From NCBI GenBank assembly GCA_016987375.1, contig PJRA01000313.1, forward strand, positions 870,157-934,156: a stretch of DNA of 64,000 nucleotides. The letters are read 5' to 3'. Position 1 is the first letter of the stretch. The number at the start of each line of letters is the position of its first letter. Below the pieces are notes generated by a model. The model worked only from the letters and a program-made list of their open reading frames with translations, ran no database searches and had not been told where the DNA came from. Source of the stretch: Brachionus koreanus (taxonomy: Eukaryota; Rotifera; Eurotatoria; Ploima; Brachionidae). Position numbers and translations under genes: made by a program. This document shows, piece after piece, positions 10,855 through 23,655 of the stretch.

Positions 10855-11140
10855 AATATTTAAAAAAAAAAGATGTCTATTTTATTTTATAATAATATTA
10901 TTGAATTAATCAAAAAAATCTTTTTTTATTTGAAGAAATTTTACTATTAATAAAATTTTATTTGTATGCATCAAATCACTTTTAAAAAAAATCATTTAAG
11001 AAGTATGTATTCTTTTATTGAAGATTTTTACAAGTCACTACGATGAAGAGGGCATCAGTCATGAGCTAGTCTTTTTATTTATTAGACATGGTTCTACTGA
11101 AGCTGAGTTGTGGCTTTTATTAATAAATATAATGAAAATT
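10855..11140 (-). repeat. Partial inverted copy of the 5S/tRNA-Lys duplication leader
   Basis: The reverse complement of this segment matches about 440-740 almost without change, including the less AT-rich stretch around 11030-11110. It begins about 10 bp after the 3' end of the second Helitron-like element and has lost the 5S gene that follows in the left copy. Confidence 0.75.
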
Positions 11141-11264
11141 TTTTTACAAATTCCTACCTGTATTTAAAATTTTTGATTTTAATTGAATTTTAAGCAAATA
11201 TACCTGTTTCCCTCTGTTCAAATACTTTGAATAAAATATTCTTTAAATTTTATTTTAAAAAAAA

Positions 11265-11335
11265 TGCACTGGCCGGGAATCGAACCCGGGCCGCCCGCGT
11301 GGCAGGCGAGCATTCTACCACTGAACCACCAGTGC
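11265..11335 (-). tRNA. tRNA-Gly (GCC)
   Basis: Same 71-nt sequence as at 4238-4308 (anticodon GCC, intact acceptor, D- and T-arms). On the minus strand it follows the DEG/ENaC gene by about 60 bp. Confidence 0.97.
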
Positions 11336-11392
11336 TCTACTAACATTTAAAAAATTTTATTTAAAATCCACCTAAAAATTTTATTAAAATTG

Positions 11393-12820
11393 TCAGTTTT
11401 TTTCATTGATTTTGTTTTTGTTTTTAATTTGAATTAATATAAGTAAAAAAAATTCTAAAAATTCGACAAGTGACAGAAAGCTTACTCCCAAAAATAAACC
11501 ACCAATTCCACCTATTCTTGCGAATAAATCATCCAATTCAACTGATGGATTCTCACTTATCTGTGTATAACTAAGGCTTCTATAATAAATATTCACTATT
11601 GCAAGCTCATCAAATGATTCATTTTTATTCAAATTTATTTTTTCACTACCATTATATTTGTCAAATAGTTCTTTGTATTTAGAAGATGAAAAATGATTGT
11701 AAGAAACAGTTTTATCAAACCACATGCCATTGCATTCTAATGGACATTCTTTAAAACAGTTCTCGTAAATAATTTCGAACTCTTTTGAATCATTAAATAA
11801 TTTATTGAGACATTCCATATGTGTTGAACTGATGCATGTATTAAAATTCGAAAATATGAGAACCATTGAATTAACACAATTACATTTATTCATTAGAAAA
11901 TTTTGAATGCATTGATAAACACAAAGCATTTGCGTATATCCGTTAGTGTAATTATGAACAAGTCTGTAAGCAGTTGATTCTAAATAGAAAGGATCAATAG
12001 TCTTTCTATCACAATCACTGTAAGGTTTTTCTTTTAACTCATAAAATGTCCTAGAAAGAGCTATGTTTGTTTCAGTTTTTGGTGCCAAAGTAATCGCATC
12101 TACCATTAACGGATTCATTGAATGATTATGAATAAATACCAGTCCACCAATATTGGGATTTATCAATCTTAAATTGTCTGCTACGGTTAAATTTAAAACT
12201 AGCCGCAATCCAACAATTCGATCTAGAAAAGTTAAATTTTTTAATTCTACTTTTTTTCCATTATTGTCATATCCAGAATTGAATTGGTAACAATTACCAT
12301 AATTTGGATGAAAAAAAAATTTAAATTCTGAACGATTGCATGATGAATATTCAAAGCTACAGTCAGCAATTAGTTTCTCAACAGTATCACCAAAGATGTC
12401 TTTAGATTGATCAAATAAAGGACTGTTTTTAGCCTCGCTTCTAATTCTAAACTCTGTTTTAGGATTGAAAGGGTTGTTAAGTATTTTTTCGTGTTCAAAT
12501 GGTTTTATGAAATTGATTGAAAAATCAGAAGTAAAAAAATTCATGTTACATATTGTTATTGTTGGAAATTTAGCTTTGTACTGATTAATTATACGCGTTT
12601 TAGTAGTCACTTCATAGTTGAAATATTTAATTACATTTTGATTTATCAAATGAGCACATAAAACAGTAGATAAAATTGTAAAAAATATCCAAGTAAGCTT
12701 AAGAAAAGATTTATTTGATTTTAAAATGTGCGAAAATCCATGGTTAGTCGATGCATTTAAAGATTCTCTTAGAGTTGACTTGAAAATATTTTTCAAACTT
12801 GATGATTTTTTTAAATCCAT
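11393..12820 (-). CDS. DEG/ENaC (ASC family) sodium channel subunit
   Basis: Predicted two-pass plasma-membrane channel subunit of 475 residues, the usual family length. A short cytoplasmic N-terminus holds the His-Gly gating motif (HGF, residues 27-29). TM1 is about 41-60, followed by the post-TM1 signature FPTITICN (85-92). A large extracellular domain rich in Cys follows, with many N-glycosylation sites (for example NLT, NHS, NYT, NGS). The pre-TM2 signature GGIGGLFLGVSFLS includes the G-x-S selectivity filter, and TM2 leads to a short Lys/Asn-rich tail. Family members form trimeric amiloride-sensitive Na+ channels gated by peptides, acid or mechanical force; the gating signal cannot be told here. 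Coding is a single exon, unlike the P450. It looks intact. Confidence concerns family, not orthology. Confidence 0.93.
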   Translation of the reverse strand: MDLKKSSSLKNIFKSTLRESLNASTNHGFSHILKSNKSFLKLTWIFFTILSTVLCAHLINQNVIKYFNYEVTTKTRIINQYKAKFPTITICNMNFFTSDFSINFIKPFEHEKILNNPFNPKTEFRIRSEAKNSPLFDQSKDIFGDTVEKLIADCSFEYSSCNRSEFKFFFHPNYGNCYQFNSGYDNNGKKVELKNLTFLDRIVGLRLVLNLTVADNLRLINPNIGGLVFIHNHSMNPLMVDAITLAPKTETNIALSRTFYELKEKPYSDCDRKTIDPFYLESTAYRLVHNYTNGYTQMLCVYQCIQNFLMNKCNCVNSMVLIFSNFNTCISSTHMECLNKLFNDSKEFEIIYENCFKECPLECNGMWFDKTVSYNHFSSSKYKELFDKYNGSEKINLNKNESFDELAIVNIYYRSLSYTQISENPSVELDDLFARIGGIGGLFLGVSFLSLVEFLEFFLLILIQIKNKNKINEKN

Positions 12821-13008
12821 TAAAAATGAAATTAAATTTTTTAATTTAAAATGAATGATATTTGAAATTTAATTGCTAGGAAGTAAATAATATCAGGTTT
12901 ATTGTAAAATAGTTTTCAAGTTTGTTCGTTTTAATTTGTCATTAAAATAAATATTTATTTTAAAAATTCATTTATAAAATATGTAAATTTTAAATATAAA
13001 AAAAAATT

Positions 13009-13081
13009 CGCCCGATAAGGGGCTCGAACCCTTGGCCTTGAGATTAAAAGTCTCACGCTCTACCGACTGAGCTAACCGGGC
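13009..13081 (-). tRNA. tRNA-Lys (UUU)
   Basis: Reverse-complement copy of the 73-nt tRNA-Lys with anticodon TTT, a T-run after its 3' end on the minus strand, and upstream DNA (13082-13135) similar to that upstream of the copies at 1495 and 22722. Confidence 0.97.
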
Positions 13082-13272
13082 CTTGTATTCATAAAGCCAT
13101 CAAAGTCTTAAATTATTTTCAAACAGATATAGGTTTTGTGAAATTTAGTACAAAATAGAAAATTTGAACAAAAATTGATACTAAAAAAACTTATAACTTT
13201 TTTTCTGAAGGCTTTAAATTAGTTTTATAAGTGCAACAAATTGCAACATACTTAGTTGCACCAAGAGTCAAA

Positions 13273-13923
13273 NNNNNNNNNNNNNNNNNNNNNNNNNNNN
13301 NNNNNNNNNNNNNNNNNNNNNNNNNNNNNNNNNNNNNNNNNNNNNNNNNNNNNNNNNNNNNNNNNNNNNNNNNNNNNNNNNNNNNNNNNNNNNNNNNNNN
13401 NNNNNNNNNNNNNNNNNNNNNNNNNNNNNNNNNNNNNNNNNNNNNNNNNNNNNNNNNNNNNNNNNNNNNNNNNNNNNNNNNNNNNNNNNNNNNNNNNNNN
13501 NNNNNNNNNNNNNNNNNNNNNNNNNNNNNNNNNNNNNNNNNNNNNNNNNNNNNNNNNNNNNNNNNNNNNNNNNNNNNNNNNNNNNNNNNNNNNNNNNNNN
13601 NNNNNNNNNNNNNNNNNNNNNNNNNNNNNNNNNNNNNNNNNNNNNNNNNNNNNNNNNNNNNNNNNNNNNNNNNNNNNNNNNNNNNNNNNNNNNNNNNNNN
13701 NNNNNNNNNNNNNNNNNNNNNNNNNNNNNNNNNNNNNNNNNNNNNNNNNNNNNNNNNNNNNNNNNNNNNNNNNNNNNNNNNNNNNNNNNNNNNNNNNNNN
13801 NNNNNNNNNNNNNNNNNNNNNNNNNNNNNNNNNNNNNNNNNNNNNNNNNNNNNNNNNNNNNNNNNNNNNNNNNNNNNNNNNNNNNNNNNNNNNNNNNNNN
13901 NNNNNNNNNNNNNNNNNNNNNNN
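13273..13923. other. Assembly gap (651 N)
   Basis: Run of 651 undetermined bases. It lies between tRNA-Lys upstream DNA and a segment homologous to 361-511, exactly where the left and right copies of the duplication carry a 5S gene. Confidence 0.99.
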
Positions 13924-14090
13924 TCTGCTGAAGCTGAGTTGTGGCTTTTATTAATAAATATAATGAAAATTTTAGAAGTATTTTATTTTTTTTTCCATTA
14001 AAATTTTTAGATTTTGAAATTGTATCCTTTGTATTAATCAAATATGAATTTTAAATTGTTTTCTTTCTGAACCTGATAATTTAAATTCTT
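13924..14090 (-). repeat. Partial inverted copy of the duplication leader
   Basis: The reverse complement of this segment matches about 350-510 with few changes. It probably belongs with the tRNA-Lys at 13009-13081 as a third duplication copy whose middle is lost in the gap. Confidence 0.7.
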
Positions 14091-14647
14091 TATCAAATAA
14101 TTTAATTAATATAATTTTAAATTACAATTTTTTTATCTGATTATAAAATTCATGAACATCTTTAACTATAATTTTTGCTAACTTAGACAAAAAATTAACA
14201 TTCTAGTCTCAATTTTACACCAAAAAATTTTTTAGATTAAAAAAATTAACAATTTCATCTTATTTACTTTTAAAAATTTAAAATCGCTAGACTTGGCGTC
14301 AATATAAATAAATAAATTATAAAATTATAAAAAAATTTAAAAGCATTTTCTATTCTTAATTAAACTGGCAAAATTTTGCAAAAATTTTTATTGTTTTCAA
14401 AAAATTATATTAAAAATTTCTAGTTACAATTCTGCAAAAGCTTAAACATTAAAAATTCTATTTTTTTCCATTTAAATAAAAAAATTTACTTATTTTACTA
14501 CGAAATTTTTTGCTTTTTATTCTTATTATTCAATTGTTACTTTTTTGATGAAATTAAAACTTCTTATTAAGTAGTTAGGTTTTAGATAATTCTTACAAAA
14601 TTAAAAAAATTGTCTCAGTCTAAATGATTATAAAAAGCCTTAAAAAA
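14091..14647. other. AT-rich intergenic DNA
   Basis: Low-complexity AT-rich DNA. No gene, repeat or RNA signal seen. Confidence 0.5.
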
Positions 14648-14718
14648 TGCACTGGCCGGGAATCGAACCCGGGCCGCCCGCGTGGCAGGCGAGCATTCTA
14701 CCACTGAACCACCAGTGC
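14648..14718 (-). tRNA. tRNA-Gly (GCC)
   Basis: Third identical 71-nt copy, anticodon GCC. It lies about 500 bp downstream of the dystroglycan stop codon on the same strand. Confidence 0.97.
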
Positions 14719-15215
14719 TTATTTTTACAAATTAATTCACATTAAATTTAACTAATTTTCTTAATATGCTCAGAATCTTTTGCTACAAAAGAACTTTTTT
14801 CTCAATTTAATCTTTTCATTGATTTTGAGAAAATTATATAAAATGCCATTCTTACACAAATAATTAAACGAATAAAATTTCCTTTCTTACCCTGAAGTAG
14901 ACTAAATTTTTAAATTTTAAATAAATTTTTTTGCCATAATTTGGTGCACATTTAAAAAAAATCAAAATTCAATTCTTAATGCTTATACAAAAATCTTAAA
15001 AAAATATTATTAATTAGTTTTTAAATCTAGAATATTTTTTGAATAAAAAATTTAAAGTTTTTTTTTTATATTTGGATTAAAAATTTATTTAGTAAATATA
15101 AAATAACAAATTGAAAAAAAAAACACATTTTAATTTAATACTGAATTTTTTTTTCTTTTTATTTATCAAAATAGAAACAAATAAAATTACAAAAACAAAA
15201 TAAAGAATAGAAAAT

Positions 15216-18200
15216 TCATAAATTTTGATTTAATCGTTTATCTGATGATTTAATCAACGAACTAGTATTTTTATTATTTTTCGAGCTGATCAGAATAATA
15301 TTTTCCTCAATATTTTCAAATTGACAGGGTGTATTGGCCGAAGAGCTTGATTTAATTGACTTATTTGGCGACAATTGTTTGGGCGTCTCGGCAAGACTGA
15401 TTATATTGGCACTTTGCTGTAACATTGACTGCAGTTCATTGAGAATGCTTTCGCTGGCCTTTAGCTGTGGAGTGTAGTAGGCCGGTCTTGTGTATTCAGG
15501 AGGCGCAGGCACAGGAGGTTTTTCATTACGCATAATAAGCGGTGATCTAAAACTGCCACTTATTGAGCCTAAATTTTCGTCATCATCATTTTCTCCATAT
15601 TCATCAACTCGTTTATCGCTCATTTCTTCATAAAGTATCACAGGCACTCCTTTGCTCATATAAGCTTTTTCCTTATACAGTGGATTTGTTCGCTCAAACG
15701 TTTTTGTATTAAAACTTGTCGATTCAGTGGTATTACTTTTCGATATCAGATGTTTAGTATCGGCGACTGATTGGGTTTTGCACATCTGCAACATACAAAC
15801 TATAACTACACTCAAAACTATTATTGATATAACCACTATGCTTGGAACAATAACAGCTAGTAAAAAGTCTTCTTCTGGAACTATAGACCAGAAAATTTCT
15901 TTTAAATAATCAAAATAAGACTGAAATTTTGTCACTATTTGCGAGCTTGATCCGTTTGTTATTGATTTCAAATTGGTCAGTATGACTGTCTCATTAGTGG
16001 AATAGTAGTCAAAGTCATCCATCCAATTTATGTCTTGGGTATTTTGTTCTATTAATATTTTGGTCATTTGTTCACGAACTGCTGGATCTTTTTCCTCTAA
16101 TATTTGTCTTATTTTGGTCAAATTGCACAGTTTAATAAATTGAATTTTTTGAATATTTAAAAAATTCTCTAAATTTTGATGTTTTTCATATAAATTTAAA
16201 TAAAAGGCTTCACATTGACTCATAAACTTAATGTCCATTTTTCGCTCATTGTTTTCATCAAACACACTAAGATAAATTTTTTGTAAATTAAGCAATTGTA
16301 CGTCACTAATAGATACTAAAAGAAGTTCAGAGTCAGAATCAGATGAATCGGCTTGTGTGCTGTTCGGACTTTGGATCCAATTGAGCCTGAGATTGGTGTA
16401 ATTTAGATCAAAGTAGCGAGATATCTCCTTGAGAAGATTTAGGCGAAGTTTGGAAGAAAATTCTGATTGTTCGTTGAGTAATTGGTGCGAATTTTGCTTT
16501 GTTTTTAAAGTATAGACAAATTGACTGAAAAGTGGAAGTGAGTCAGGCGAAGTCCGCATGGACGGTAGCACGGATGTACTAGTTGTGATTAGAGTTAAAT
16601 TTCGGAAAGTGGTGTAAGTCGACTGCAATGATACACCTTCAAATTTTTTTGTCTCATTGTTATAGTACAAAAATTTGTTTCTTAACAATGGTCTACTTTT
16701 AAACACTGTTTTGCTCAGTATTGGATTTGTACTTGATCTGAGAATTAAACTGGTCAGTCCAGGATAGTTTATTCTCAGCTTGTCGAGTGGAATTTCGGCT
16801 ATCTATTGGAGAAAATTAGAATATTTAAATTTTTTTTAAATTCGTATTCAAAAATCAAACCATTCCATTTTCAAATTCAATTTTGTTCTTAAAAAATTTT
16901 ACTGATTCAATCTAAAAAATTGGGTTCAAAATGCATGCATTCAAATCAACAAGCAACACTTGATAACAAGCTTTAAAACTTAATTAGTCTTTATTTTAGA
17001 AAAAGCTTTTGTTAACTGTACAAATTAGAGTTTGATCAAGTGAATTTTTTTTTTAAGTACATATTTTATTTTTGTATAATGAATGATTGCTTTTGTCTAG
17101 AAATAATTTTGAAAAAAGAAAAAAAAATAAATTTTCTTTTACCCTTTAAAATGTTATTGATGAATGAACAACCTTTTGCAAAGAAAAAAAAATAGAAGAA
17201 ATGATCATTAAATCATTGAGGAAGGAAATTAATGCGATGTACCTGTTGGATCAAAAAATAAACAATATTTAGAGTTATGCTAAGATTTATTTGCTATGAT
17301 TTATTCTGAAAAATAAAAATTTTGATTTTTATGATTTATTTTTGCATCATTTCTAACAATTTTGTTTATATAATGATTATATAGTTAAACTAAGCCTAAC
17401 TTGAATATTTTTGTGCATAAAAAAATAGCAGTAAAATGCCATTTCCATAAAAAATTGGAAATTTACTCTTTAAGGACTAAAAACCATTCAGTACAAAACT
17501 ATTTTTTGCACTTAAATTAGAAACGCTTATTTTATACTATTCTCAAATTTAAAAAAAAAAAAAGATTAAAATTTTCCAACTCTTCAAAAAGTTTACAAAT
17601 CGTGTTTTTATTTACAAATATAGGATTATAACTGACAGAAAATTTGGTTCAAACAAGATGCTTAATATGAATCTAGTTTATTAGAAAAATATATTTTTAT
17701 GATTTTTTTCGAAAATAAATAAATTCTCGGGTCTTGCTGATGACTGCTATTTAAATATAATTAAGATAATGTAAATTTGGTTATATTGTATCCATAAAAA
17801 ATTTTATTATTTATTACAAGTTAATTATGCAGATCTATTCAAAATTTTTATTAAATCGATTTAAAAGGTATTTTTTATTTTCAAGGTCGGAGGGATTTTT
17901 CCATCCATTTAATTTGACTCCTTTTTTTACTTCATTTCATTGAAAATTAAATATTTTTTTAATATTTTTGATTTAAGGCATGATTGAAAAAAAAATTTAT
18001 TGAATAAAAAACTAAGAAAAGAAGTAACAAAAGGGGTTCAAAAGACCACTCCGGCTTTTGAGTGATAATTACATATTACTAGTATTGGAAAAATGAGAAA
18101 AATCTGCTAAAATAGAATCTATTTGGTTAATGCAATTCTTGTTTTTGACAAAACTGTGTCTACATTTAAATTTTCTGAAAAAAAGGCCACCCAGTTTGGC

Positions 18201-19299
18201 TGATCTCTTATATTAATTTATCTTGTTATTAAAAAAAGCGATGCAAAAACTTTAATATTTTAAATAAAAATTAAAATACCAAGAAAAAAGAATTATCTAA
18301 TTTCAATATTTATTAATATCAATAATAATAATTTTTATATACAATTATTTTTTCAAAAAACACTATCAAAAAAGGTTTGAATAAAAATAATTTACTATTT
18401 GTGCGAAAAAACAGATTGCATTCAGCAATGTTTAATTTAATTAATTTATTAGTTAGTAGAATTGTTAGCCCAAGATTTTATCGAAGCTAATTGTATTCTT
18501 TTACAAAAAAAAAAAGCAGTAGTAGTTTTGATTGACAGATGGAAATTTGTTATTTTAACAGTTTTGTTTTCTCAAATCTTGAATTTGACTAATTTTATAT
18601 TTTTTTCAAAATTCCAAATGGTCTATTAAGAACAGACCTAAAAGTCAAAAAGAAATCTAATTTTTGTCTTTAGCTTTTAGATTTTTTCAAAAATAAAAAT
18701 ACCTTTTATCAATAGAACAAACAAAATTACAATAAATATATTTGAATCTTGTTGTTTTTTTTTTTTCTAAATTAAAAAGCTTTTAAAAAGCAAGCGTATT
18801 GTTTATTTTAATATATTTGAATAAATTTTAGCTTAAATATGATGCTTCATAGAAATGCGATTTTTATTGAATTAAAAAGAAAAACCTAAACCCATTATTC
18901 TTCAAGTAAGTTCTGAAATAAACTTATTTCATCAGAGCTATTAACTTATGATTTTGATAAACAGACAATAGCCATAACAAAATATTTCTCTCAATTATTT
19001 TCAATTTTCGAATAAATCGCTCGATAAACAATTTATTATTTTTCTGATAATATTACAAATCATAAACTAAAAAATATGATTAATTTTCTAGATAAATGAA
19101 ACTAAAATTATTTAAATTGATTTTATCTAAATTTTCAAAAAATTTTTTTTTGTTCCTTAACAAAAAAAAGACTAATTATTTAGCTTTTTAAAACTTGTTA
19201 TCTAAAAAAATGAAATAAACTAAAAATTACTTGGTTGGATGTGAGTTGGCGGATTCCGACTAGGATCAATACTATTTCCAACAACATTTTATTTCTCAT
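15216..19299 (-). CDS. dag1: Dystroglycan (two coding exons)
   Basis: Transmembrane receptor linking extracellular matrix to dystrophin. Main exon 15216-16802 begins after the acceptor TTTTCTCCAATAG and encodes 528 residues. I propose a first exon at 19231-19299: ATG, 23 codons with a hydrophobic core typical of a signal peptide (MLLEIVLILVGI), then donor CAA|GTAATT. Both ends are phase 0, giving 551 residues. The extracellular part has several N-x-S/T sites, with one TM helix at about 336-360. The tail carries two blocks conserved in dystroglycans: KGVPVILYEE (about 407) and SPLIMRNEKPP followed by APPEY (about 456), the latter a WW-domain ligand of PPxY type. Vertebrate dystroglycan is about 895 residues with a terminal PPPY; here the mucin-like region is absent and the tail ends in a Ser/Asn-rich stretch. 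Identity from the tail is strong, the first exon less so. Confidence 0.82.
16803..19230 (-). other. Dystroglycan intron 1 (proposed)
   Basis: This is a 2.4-kb AT-rich stretch without coding signal between the proposed signal-peptide exon and the main exon. It contains one copy of a roughly 40-bp motif (18024-18064) shared in the other orientation with 32363-32403. Confidence 0.5.
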
Positions 19300-22200
19300 T
19301 ATTCTAATTTAAATTAGCAATTTGAATCATTTTATTATCTAAAAATAATTATAGAAAAAAAATTTTATTTTCAAAAACAAAATATTAACTCTTTTATTTA
19401 AATTACGTCAGCTTTAAATAATAAAATGATGCTGTTATTGATAAAATAGTTTTAAAGGCTAAATATTTTCCACTTGAATAAAACATATTTACAAATAAGT
19501 CTAAATGAATTTTTTCTACTAAAACAGAACAATAAATCGACTCAGATAGAAAGAGTCGAGTCGAGTACTATTTGAAACAAAAAAAAACATTTTTAAATAG
19601 CAAAAAAATTCAATGCAAGCTACCAACTTACTAAAATAATTAGAATGCAAAAATTAAAATCAACCAAGTCTAGTCTATTCTAAAAATTAGAGTTTAACTA
19701 TTTGTAATAAGATATGTTTTAGAGTTTATCTAATTTACGAGAGGAATTCAACTTATGAAAATGATTAACAGAAAGTTATTTTCATATAAATAATTGACCC
19801 TGTTTTCGTATTCTCTACGCAATAGATTCCTCAAAAATCAGATAGTTCTATGCATCCGACTTTCGGACACTGATCGTCCAACAAAACGTAAAACCACTCT
19901 TAATATCACCTTTAATTAATAAAATAAAAATAAAAAAAGAGCATAAACTCTATGGGATTCTCATGATATCTGCTTTTTTATCGAGATTAAATACCTCGGT
20001 TAATATGCTTTTTTTACTCTTAGTAATGACGTAATCAAACTTGTGATTTAAAATAAACAATTTTATTTTGCTTTGTTCCCCTAAGTTTGTTTATATTAAT
20101 TAAAATTAAAACAAAAATGATTTAATGCATAATATTGATCATAAAATCAATCAAGATTTCATGAGCCTAAAATTGGCTCTTATCAACCTAAAAGAGAACA
20201 GCTAGGCAAGCCGAACAAATATGCTCGATTCTCTCAAGTATTTTGCATTTGATATAGATCTTAGCTTGGCTGCTTTATTGCTTTCACTGATCTTAATGGG
20301 TTTGAAATTAAGAAAATAGCTACGGGCCTTTTAAGTTTGTACAATTTGTGGCTTAATTGATTTCTATGCTTGATATTTAAAACATGCTCAAGTCACTTGA
20401 CTCTGACCGCGAGGATTATGGTCCTAAATATCATCTCTAATAGAAAATGCTCGGCAACAAAGCAGGTTTAACTAATGGTTGGCCATTCATTCGAGTAATC
20501 CACGAGAAAGCTTGCGCTAGAAACAAACAACTTGAGAAAACACCCATAGAAATTTTTAATTATGGGATTTAAACCTAGCTAGTAAAATTGAGCAAAAATT
20601 AATTTATCGATCAATCATTTTATTTTTATGCTAAATAAATCTTTTAATAAAGTATTCTAATCAAATAAATCATTTTATTGTTTTTGCCTAAAATTATTCA
20701 ATCAAGATATTTATTTACATTTTGGCTAAGATATTAAATTTATTTTATATGCCTTTAAATACGCTTTTCACTGACTCTAATTAGCTTTACTAATAAAATA
20801 ACTAGCACTAAATATAATTTACGTCAAATTTTATTTATGTTGAATAATGTGCAAAATTTCTCAAATAAATTGAACGATTTCATTGATAAAAATTGATAAA
20901 ACAACTTGATGTGGCCAATTACAGGCTCATAATTTAGTCAAATTTAATTTAAGCTTGGCCAAATGTTTTAATGACTATGCTAGTTGAGTGAAATGAAATT
21001 ATTTTGATCGATCTTTCGTCAGATTAAAATTAAAAAAATATGCCTCTTGCACTCATTTTGCTCAAATACTTGTTGATGCTCTTCTTTTCTATTCACATTT
21101 TTTTGTTTATATTAATCAAATAACGAAAAAAAAAAATTTAATTTTTTATTTAGACCAAAATAAATTTGAAAAATTATTTAAATAAAAAAAATTTAAACTT
21201 AATATTTTGCCTTTGTCCTAGATCAAAAAGTCAGCTTTAATTGATTAATAATTTGCTTTGTTTGTGTGAAAATAAGAGACCTTTAAATTTTGATCGATTT
21301 CGATTAAATTTAAATCTGATCAATTTTTCAAAATATTTTTCAAACACGTCAATTTCAGATTTTTCTAATTAGTAACTTTAGATAGAAGCCAAATTGCATG
21401 CTTGCCTGTTTTGTTTTTAACCTAATTTTTTTCTTCTTTTTTTTTTTAAATGATCTCGGTAAATTTTTGATTTCTAGAACAAATATAATTTATCTTTAAA
21501 AGCTAACCTTAGACACTGCGAAATACATAAATTTCGAATATCTGGAACTAATAATTTTATCTGATCTGAGTTTTTGGCTATTTAGATGGATAGAAAATTA
21601 ATCTTTAGTTCTATGTTATGTGTGTGCCGAACTTTTAATTTACAAATCAGATTAGTTCGTACATAGAAATTGGCAAATTTGTTCTTTTAAAAATGATTAA
21701 TTTTATCCAAACCTTCAAAAACAGATACTTCTTGTCGATTATAAATAATCTCATTTGAAAATTATTTAAAAATAATTTTAATACCAATTATTCTTTATTC
21801 TCAAATTAAACTCTTATTAAAGACCTTTATACTAGGCTGTAGTCTATAAATCAACATTTAGGATCTTATTAAAGAAATATGATATTATTGTCCCGACAGG
21901 GCCTTTTCTTTTCGTTCAAGCATTTGAATTTTTATTTTTTTTGCTATTGAAATTGGCTTGAATTACACACACACATACACACACACAAAATAGATTTAAA
22001 TTCAATTAAAAAAACAATTTAGAGCAAAAATTCTATTTGAATATTTGGCTTTTAGCTAGAAAACGGCTTGAAAGTTTTAAAAAAAATATTGACTTATTTT
22101 GAATGGTAATCAATAAGACTAGTAGAATTTACAGTTGGTGTCATTGCGATGAACTAGACCTAAAAATATTTATTCTAAAAATATAAATAAATAAATAAAT

Positions 22201-22649
22201 ATATTTTGAGATTTCCCAGTGATTTAAAACATATAAATTTTATTTTGTCTAATTGAAATATATATTAGAAATTATTCTCTCAATTTCCGGGTCTATGATC
22301 AAATTACGAACATGAGCGATTAAATGGCAATAAAAGTAAAAAACAAAACTCGGGCTTCCGATCAAATAAATATATTCGATAAAAATTTTTTATCTTTATT
22401 ATTTCAAAAAAATCAAATAATTCATAATTAAAAAATTGATAAAGAAAAAAACACGTAAAAATCAAGTATATACTATTATTTTTTTTTTTTTTTTAGAAAA
22501 ATTTTTATTTTAACATCTGTTTTGAAAACGAATTATTTTTAAATTTAAGTAGAAAAATTACCAAGAGTTATTTTTTAGTTCTGATTTTTTTCAAATTTAT
22601 AGAAATAAATTTTTAAAAATTTACAAAATATTTGCAAGAAAAAAAAATT
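19300..22649. other. Intergenic DNA upstream of dystroglycan
   Basis: About 3.3 kb with no gene I can support. It would contain the dystroglycan promoter and 5' UTR. Slightly less AT-rich patches at 19800-19900 and 20150-20530 show no open frame or RNA structure I can recognise. A short CA microsatellite is at 21965-21986. Confidence 0.5.
21965..21986. repeat. CA dinucleotide microsatellite
   Basis: Eleven alternating AC units with one interruption (CATAC). Confidence 0.8.
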
Positions 22650-22722
22650 CGCCCGATAAGGGGCTCGAACCCTTGGCCTTGAGATTAAAAGTCTCACGCT
22701 CTACCGACTGAGCTAACCGGGC
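22650..22722 (-). tRNA. tRNA-Lys (UUU)
   Basis: Fourth copy of the 73-nt tRNA-Lys, anticodon TTT, with a downstream T-run on the minus strand. Confidence 0.97.
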
Positions 22723-23655
22723 CTTGTATCCGTATAGCTATCAAATTCTCAAATTTTTTTCATACAGATAAATAAAAATTGGATTTAAAAAGAAATTAAA
22801 TCTTTTTCTCAAGAGGTTTTTTAGTACACCAAATTTAAAAAAACTTGTTTTTTATTTGTTTACTTGTCTAAATGATAAAATTTAATTTTAAAAGGATAAA
22901 CAAAAAAAAATTAACTAAAATATTTTTGAAAAAATGAATTCAATAGCTGATTCTGATTCTGATGTCTGTAATTTTGAGATATCTAAAATTAATTTATTTA
23001 AGAGATTTATTTACTTGCAATCAAGTCGCCATAAGAAATTTTCAAAAAGATAAAGAAAATGATGTTAAATTTCCGATTGGAAATTTTACACCATTAATTT
23101 TTATATAAAATAAAAAATTATTTTATTGATTCCATATCAGAAGTTTATTATAAGTGAATTCAAATGAACTAAATTATTTAGATCTGTGAATCGTTAAAGG
23201 TAGTATCTTTAGTCAAGTTATTTTACAAAAAAGATATATTTTTTAATTTTAAAATAAAAAAATCTAATGAAAAAAAATGATTTTTGACTATAAACTCTTT
23301 ATTTTTGAGTGAAAAGAAATTCAATTCAATAAATTTTTTTAATAAATTTTAATTATCGAATTTTTTTAAATAGTGTTGTAGAGCGCCGAGCAAGAGATTT
23401 AGTTATTGTGAATATGATTTATTGAAAAGTATAAAATAAAATAAAAAAAAGGAAAGACTGAACAATAAAAGAATAATCATGGTCTTTAAATACAACAATA
23501 GATTAACTAAGAATTTAATTTATTCACATTTTTTAGTTGAATTAGTTTAATTCTTGAAACAGACTGTTAAATCATTCAACAAACATTGTATTTTTAAAAA
23601 ATATACTTAAAATAAAATTAAAATCTATTATTTTAAATTAAGAAACTAAAAAATA

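Noticed and set aside
13231..14041. Three long open frames of 230-257 codons on both strands
   Set aside because: They exist only because undetermined bases were translated as X; real sequence at their ends is non-coding.
22556..22580. ATTACCAAGAG resembling part of a rotifer spliced leader
   Set aside because: The match is only a short core in AT-rich DNA without the preceding leader bases or a donor in RNA-gene context.
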